From contig CM020509.1 in the NCBI GenBank assembly GCA_009823395.1, forward strand, positions 6,095,001 through 6,159,000: 64,000 nt of DNA. Reading direction: 5' to 3'. Position numbers and translations under genes: made by a program. The first letter of the stretch is position 1, and each line of letters starts with the position of its first letter. The notes below the pieces were generated by a model that was not told where the DNA came from, ran no database searches, and was given only the letters and a program-made list of their open reading frames with translations. The stretch comes from Thamnaconus septentrionalis (taxonomy: Eukaryota > Chordata > Actinopteri > Tetraodontiformes > Monacanthidae). Shown here piece after piece: positions 58,281-64,000 of this stretch.

Positions 58281-58785
58281 GGATCTTATATCTCTGATTC
58301 CAAGTGCTCACAGTCCTCAGTTGTACCGCCACTTTACATATAAACACCCTCGCACGCAATGATGGGTTGTTGAATCAGTCTGCACTCTATGAATTTCTTT
58401 GGAAAGAAAATTTATCACACAGCAGTTTAATTTACGTTGGGGCCTTCCCTCTGAGTGCACGAGACTGCCTGTTTTGTAGTGGAATGCGCCACAGGCCCGT
58501 CCATGTGATAATTTGCCGTGGTTTAATCTCCCTGTATTCTGTAGCGTTAGTCATACAGAAGCCAGCTGTGGTCAATAAGTCTCAAAAATAACTCTGAGGG
58601 GTAAACCAACATTTAATGTGCCTCTCCAAACATCAGCCTCTCTCTGACCTTTTGCCTTTGTGACAAGAGACTAAGTAAACTGCACTTATGCTCTTAAGAA
58701 AGTTTATAAATGTTGCATGTGCGCCGAATGTTTCCTTTGCTAATCAAGCCCAGCCAGAGAAAACACGCCTCCTTTAATTTCAGCT
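58281..58785. promoter_or_regulatory. Weak candidate regulatory block
   Basis: Balanced sequence with GTTTAATTTACG and CCTTTAATTTCAG words. A forward frame at 58304-58591 is unrecognised. Confidence 0.3.
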
Positions 58786-59019
58786 TATGACTTGTGACTT
58801 GTGAGAGGTTACCACTCCAGTTCACCAAGAAGGACACATTCCACTAAACATACCAGCCGCAAAAAAGTCTGTTTGTAATTTGTTCCCTCACCGTTGTGCT
58901 GGTTAAAACTCTGTCGAGCAGACTGGGCTGTTTCATCAAGCCAAACAATTCTAATATTGGAGTGAACTGAACCACAATTCCTCCCCTTCCTGTTGTGTCA
59001 ACCCTATCAAACTTTCCAC

Positions 59020-59220
59020 TGAACTTGAACATTACTGAGAATAGTCTGTATAGTTAAGTCACAATTCAACATAATGTACAACAAGGGTTTGATCATTTAA
59101 GATAATTTAGCTAAAATCAATTGTTTTCTTGGTAGGCTGTAAACACAGGGCTAATTGTGCTATTTATAATAAAAACTAACAGAAAAAAAGCAAACTAGCA
59201 AATTAAGTACAGAACTAATT
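59020..59220 (+). mobile_element. Fragment of the dyad repeat family (3' part)
   Basis: GGCTGTAAACACAGGGCTAA lies at 59135-59154, the 3' marker. The core is missing upstream, so the copy is truncated or badly diverged. Confidence 0.45.
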
Positions 59221-59770
59221 GTTTTATTTGGGGAGTGTTCCTTTCTGTCTTTTTTCACGGGTCACTCCTGTTTGCGCAAGTTGTCTACACGACAGCAAAC
59301 CTGCCCATCCCTTCCATAAACAGCAGCTAATCACCAGACAATGCGGCCTGAGAACCAAATCCCTCATAATACTGTTAGTTTGAAGCCCACGGATCCACAG
59401 ACACACACAGATACACAGTAAGCCCTGCAAAAATCACACTGAATGTACTCTTTCCTGACTGAGTCATCCATTAATTTACCAGCCCTCCCTCCCTCCGCTA
59501 ATTTTTTTTTTCTTTTTGCATTGCCCAGTGGCATGTCTGGACCCGGCAATTTTCTTTTACCTCCAACAGAGCGTTGGGAAAAGGAGAAGCTCACCTTCTC
59601 ATGCTGCCTTTCGCCTTCAGCTACAGTCTGAGGTCAGTCGGGTCTTAAAAGACGCCTTAAAATTCAAAACACTGCCTGGATTCTCTACCTGCCCAGAAAG
59701 ACGGGTGAGAAAGACTCCGGACAGAGAAATATGCGTTTCCTTGTCAGAACCATCCAGCTGCATTCATCTG
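59221..59770. other. Spacer, nothing recognised
   Basis: A T run at 59503-59511 and a short (CA)n patch near 59398-59408. Open frames on both strands are unsupported. Confidence 0.4.
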
Positions 59771-60145
59771 AGCTGCAACATTTTTATCTGATGAAATCTT
59801 TCAATGTAAATTACGCTGAAATTGTCCTTGAAGGCAATTAACTGTTTGCTATTTGTGTAAATGTTTATATAACAAAAATTAAATCGATTGAGAATCATTT
59901 GCAGCCAGACCATAGGATGCCTTTTTTTTGTTTGTATAAGACACAAAGCGTGTTATGTTGCTGCATGAAGTAGAAAAATTATGGATAACCAATTCTGTCC
60001 CACGGACAACACTGCAGCGCAGGTTTGACTAATATTGACTGAGGAGTCCGGCTCCGTCAATCTTAGAGTGTTTCCCTGCTTAAAGGAAATTGAAACCCCA
60101 GCGGAGGAGAACATCAGTCCTCCCTAGCGCATGACTGATCGTGCT
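59771..60145. promoter_or_regulatory. Candidate regulatory block
   Basis: Contains AATGTAAATTACGC, GGCAATTAACTG and TTGATTG-like words. Non-repetitive. Confidence 0.35.
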
Positions 60146-60665
60146 GCGGCCGAAACGGCCAAAGAATTCGCATTTTTCAACATTTTATTCGACGCCTGTG
60201 CTAGGAAAAGCCAAACGCTGCTTCTGTGTTGTGGCTTCGCTTGAGCCAGTTTCAGGTTCTCGTCGCTCGGCTGACCCGAAATAAGTTTTGGTCCACATCA
60301 AAGCTGCCGCACATCTGGTTCTGGGTTGGCGGCAGAGGGCAGGTGGACACAAGAGGTCTTCATTTCAGGGGGGGCCAAGTGAGGGAGGGAGGGCTGGGAG
60401 GGGTCAGAGGCAACGCAGTTATTGGCAATGCAGGATCCTTCGCCGCACTTCAGGGAGATTAATCAGAGTAGCGGCATTGTCATTTCCTGGATAAGTGTTG
60501 GAAAATTAGGTCGGGTATAAATCTCTGCAGGTCCTGTCTCGTCTTGGTGTCTCTTTTTTTTTTTTTTGACAGTTTTGTATAAATAGGGGTTTTTGCAGCC
60601 AAGTTAAATCTATATTTCATAAAGTAAGCTGCTCCAGTCCAACAACCGAGAGGAGAGGAGAAGTG
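60146..60665. other. Spacer with G-rich tract
   Basis: G-rich sequence at about 60367-60405 and a T run at 60555-60567. No gene recognised. Confidence 0.4.
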
Positions 60666-60810
60666 AACAGAGTTCTTTTTAGGGAGTATTTTAAAAACCT
60701 GTGATGTTTTGTGACATCACAAAGGGCAGACTTCCAGTGTTTTAACTCACGCTTTGTAAAACGTGGAGAGCAGAAGAAGTCTTGAAAGATGTAGCTTGGT
60801 ATTATAAGGC
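60666..60810 (-). mobile_element. Dyad repeat family copy, minus strand, partial
   Basis: TGTGACATCACAAAGGGCAG at 60710-60729 is the inverted core. The 3' marker is not seen upstream on the plus strand, so only the core end is present. Confidence 0.5.
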
Positions 60811-61985
60811 TCACAATAATGACTGAAATTGTAAGTTTTACAGTTTGTTATGTTAAATAGTATATTACAGTGACATTGTGATCTATATATGTAATAATGT
60901 TATAGTTAACATGTTTCTGGTCTATAGCAACATTTTATAGGTAAAATTGATGTGTTGTAATGTCAAAAAACAACGTTTACACATTTGTGTTGTTAAGTGT
61001 ATCCCAAGAGCCTTGGATGTGTAATACGTGTAAAAAAAATAAAATAGAATATGGTTTGTGATACCGCATGATGAATAATAGAAAACCCAGTGATTATGAT
61101 CTTCTCTGTTAGATTTATGAATTCAATATATATTTATGTCTTCATCTAAACATAATTAACAAATTTTGAAAAAATGAAACGTCATGTAAACTCAACAGGT
61201 CAACACACACACAAAGCACATTACTAAATTTGAGATATTGTTCTTAAATATTTTAACGATTTCCTCATAAACGTACAGGTCAAGAAAAGTTTGTCCTATT
61301 GCAGCAGGGAAATGGAGACCATTAATAAGTGATGATTCAGATAAATTGTTGTTTTGTGCCTTTAATGTTTGTAAAATGATGTCAAAAAAAGCGAATGATG
61401 GAACTTGGGAATGGTTTTGGTGTGTCTGTGTGTTTGTGTGTGTGCGCGCGCGTGTGTGTGTGCACATAACCCCTGCAGTCGCAGCCAAGTCATCCTGCGG
61501 AAGATTGCTGGCAGGCCTGGGGGTCAGGGGTCGCGTCTCTGAGGGAATTGTCCCTTTAAAAGGTTATCTGGGCCTTGGTTTGGCGCTGTGATGTGATTTC
61601 AGTTTGTAATTGTGTATGATTGAAATAATATATAATATCAAACAAGCTCTGAAGGTCATCTTTTTCCCATGGTTCCTGCCTTTTCTCGCCTTTGAGGAGA
61701 CAGACTCCAAATGTGCGCGGCGAGTAGGGCAAATCCATTAGCAAGCAATGCTAAGAAAAAAAAATAGAGCGAGAGAGCGAAGAAAAGAAAAAGAAAACAC
61801 AGCTACGGTAATTTAAGACCTGGGAAGAGCGCGTGGAACCTTGTGTTGCAGCAAAAAAACACACAGCCCTATTTTCCATTATCTGAAATGTAAATATACT
61901 TATGACGAGGCGTCGTGTTTACAGTTTGTCTTTAGCAGCGAAAATCCCCAATCGTTTAAATGAGGAAGGGGCATCTATTTCTTTG
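60811..61985. other. AT-rich spacer
   Basis: AT-rich from 60830 to 61200. A GT/CG-rich stretch at 61421-61462 includes GCGCGCGCG. No gene recognised. Confidence 0.5.
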
Positions 61986-61989
61986 TTCT

Positions 61990-62345
61990 TTGCCTTTTTC
62001 TTTCATTTCCCTCCACCCCCTCCCCAATGTTTGTTGGTTATTCCTGATTAGGAAGGATCTCCATCTGCCTGTCTGGAGCTTGTAAGCCCGCTCAGATCTT
62101 CGCTTCTTGTTGGGCGAAAGCTCAGCTAAATCCGTGCAAGCCTAATGTTTATCCGATGTGAAAATAATTACTCAAAAGTGTTTTTCTTAATCCCGATAAT
62201 TAGAGCGTGAAAAAGGAAGATCAGTGTCACTGTATATCGTGGAGCCTCGGCGATTGACTTCCTGGTGGCTGTAAGTTTCAGGTGAAGATGGGAGCGGATA
62301 AAGGTTAGATTAGGCCTAATCCAGAGCAGCAGCAGCCCTTAATCT
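61990..62345. promoter_or_regulatory. Strong candidate regulatory block with 14-bp palindrome
   Basis: GATTAGGCCTAATC at 62308-62321 is a perfect palindrome with two inverted TAATC half sites. TTAATCCCGATAATTAG lies near 62188-62204 and CCTGATTAGGAAGGATC near 62042-62058. These are bicoid-class words in non-repetitive sequence. Confidence 0.45.
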
Positions 62346-62515
62346 GTTATGATACAAGGATGATCACTTAAAAAGGTCTGGATCCAGGGCTCTGCCTCCT
62401 GGTTGGCTGAGAGAGGGCTCGTGTGGGACCCGTTTTAAAACCCGCTTAGTGGCGCGGTGGCAGCCGGCAGCTGCGTGCACTTGTGGACGGCGGCGGTTAG
62501 AGAGCGTGAGAAGTG

Positions 62516-62544
62516 TGTATGTGTGTGTGTGTGTGTGTGTGTGT
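62516..62544. repeat. (GT)n microsatellite
   Basis: Short GT repeat. Confidence 0.9.
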
Positions 62545-62639
62545 CGGGGAGAAAAAAAGAAGGAGAGTGGCAAAAACACAGGGCGACGTCTCAATATCAT
62601 CCTCACGCCTGGGTTTTCCCATCCAAGTCGGCCTGAGGG

Positions 62640-62830
62640 GGACCTGTTGTCGGGTATTAATCTCAAGATCAACAAGCTGGTTTGTGTCCGAGGCTACGGT
62701 TTCACTGTGGCACATCGAGGATGTGCGAAATGAAGCCCGGAGTGGCATCAAGGGCCCGCATGGAAAACAGCTCATTTTATTAGAGCCCCCGGGCGGCAGC
62801 AGACTCGCGACCCTGTGATATTGGACGGAA
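62640..62830. promoter_or_regulatory. Candidate regulatory block
   Basis: Non-repetitive with GGGTATTAATCTC and CTCATTTTATTAG words. The downstream 62840-63080 is GC-rich with a G run at 62936-62943. Confidence 0.35.
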
Positions 62831-63079
62831 CGGGGATTCACTCGTCTCTCCAGATCGCATTACCGAACTTCAGCGGGGAAAGGAGTGTGAGCGGGAAAAA
62901 AAAAGGAAAAAGAAAAGAGGCGGGGGTGTTGTGCGAGGGGGGGATTAGGCGAGAATATCTGCGTGGCTTGATGCATTAGGACTGGGAAAGATGGCTGGGT
63001 GGCAGCGCTGCGCCGCCTGGCATCTGAACCAAATGGCGGAGACGCCTGCCGACGCGCGCGCCAAGAAGGACGGCGATGC

Positions 63080-63224
63080 TGGATAAAGTGGTCTTCTGAT
63101 GTATCGGATGGGACAACTTGGTGGATTAAAAAGAATGCGCCGGGGTGGGGGAGTGCTTATCCCGACCCAGGAAACTTTGCAGGAAAACACGAGACAGTCG
63201 CACATTTCTGGAAATTGGAGTTAT
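63080..63224. other. Mixed spacer
   Basis: GC-rich giving way to mixed sequence. Nothing recognised. Confidence 0.4.
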
Positions 63225-63735
63225 TTCTTAAAGGTCCCCTGCATGTTGTGCCCATGTTATTTGTTATTTTTGTTTTTTGCAGTAACACTGGAAAAAAAAT
63301 CTCTACATAAAAACTACATATTTAGCCCTTTGTTGACTGCCTCCAGCAAAAAGTAGTGGAAATGGTTTTCTGTTAAAACTAATTTAGTTGGATTTAAGTG
63401 AATGAATATGAAGTTAATTTCAATATGTCTTTTGTCGTTTACAACAAAAATAATTATTTTCTTAATATCAGTTTAAATTTTAAAGAGATTCCCAGGGAAC
63501 AGCATTTTCAGCGCTCTGTTCACTGAAAACAGTGGATTTCCTGCAAAAGACGATGCTGATGATGGATCTTTCACATGTTCGGTTGAGGGCAAAAAACAGT
63601 GGTCTGGGTGAGCGGGGCCAAGAGCTCGCTGGGAGACCCTCCATTGACACCCCTGTGGTATCACAAAGGGCTGATATATTACTGAGTGTTTTGGCAAACG
63701 TTCTGAAGAGTGGAAAGAGGAAAAGAAACAAGCGA
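63225..63735 (-). mobile_element. Dyad repeat family copy, minus strand, expanded
   Basis: The inverted 3' marker TTTAGCCCTTTGTTGACTGC (63320-63339) and the inverted core GTGGTATCACAAAGGGCTGA (63655-63674) are about 330 bases apart, against 130-210 elsewhere. TTAAAGGTCC lies at about 63228-63237. An internal insertion or a fusion of two copies could explain the extra length. A 94-codon forward frame across it (63532-63816) looks like chance. Confidence 0.5.
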
Positions 63736-64000
63736 CAAGCGATGGACTTCCCTCAATTTTTGTCTGAACTCAGAGGCTGTAGACTAGAATTATTGTTATT
63801 AAGTTATTTTTTGTGACTTTTTATGGGACTTTTAATAACAAGTCAGAAACATACAAAGAAAAAATATCAAGAAGATTTGAGCAGCATTTGCGGTGACAGA
63901 ATGTTGCATTAATGTTGATTACATATACTAAAACTAATGTCCCGTGTCGTTTATTGATGGAAAAATAACGGCATATTGAACTGGAGGCCATGAGCATGAC
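63736..64000. other. Spacer at the right edge
   Basis: AT-rich unrecognised sequence to the window end. Confidence 0.5.

Overview
The window looks like a 64 kb piece of a teleost fish genome, most likely a gene-poor regulatory landscape (a gene desert or a very long intron) beside a developmental gene. I find no convincing protein-coding gene, rRNA, tRNA gene, CRISPR array or prokaryotic signal. The fish call rests on two short L2-type retrotransposon tails of a form common in teleosts (11486-11601 and 12053-12186), a tRNA-derived SINE (3796-3960), a 'TTTATTGATCCC' repeat tail (44431-44460), many (CA)n/(GT)n tracts, and a family of 9-11 dispersed non-autonomous elements built around a TGTGATGTCACA dyad. 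Species and neighbouring genes cannot be read from the sequence.

Two kinds of DNA alternate. One is neutral spacer: microsatellites, G-rich or C-rich low-complexity tracts, repeat copies and AT-rich filler. The other is blocks of 100-1100 bp of balanced, non-repetitive sequence dense in homeodomain words (TAATTA, TAATCC, CATTAA), octamers, E-boxes, MEF2 and PBX/MEIS-type sites. These are called 'candidate regulatory block'. They were picked by composition and motif content only; no alignment was available, so their conservation is an inference. The strongest are at 14281-14920, 19000-19600, 24560-24860, 36240-36610, 45100-45415, 52660-53235, 53960-54185, 55340-56410 and 61990-62345.

Layout. 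1-2.8 kb: CpG-rich start, possible exon edge, and a G-quadruplex-prone cluster. 2.6-9 kb: regulatory blocks with a SINE and two dyad-family copies. 11.1-12.3 kb: a 590 bp (TA)n field holding an L2 tail, then a dyad-family copy carrying a second L2 tail with clear 12 bp target-site duplications. 12.5-31 kb: GC-rich patches and regulatory blocks, with a candidate 56 bp exon at 29528-29583. 31-44 kb: sparser, with a CAG repeat at 38.7 kb. 43-52 kb: long dinucleotide tracts, regulatory blocks and three dyad-family copies. 52-64 kb: the densest run of regulatory blocks, including 1.1 kb at 55.3-56.4 kb, ending in GC-rich sequence and further dyad-family copies.

The open frames in the window are best explained as chance frames in low-complexity DNA or in regulatory blocks. 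If the landscape reading is right, the blocks act together as distal enhancers of one or more flanking developmental genes outside the window.
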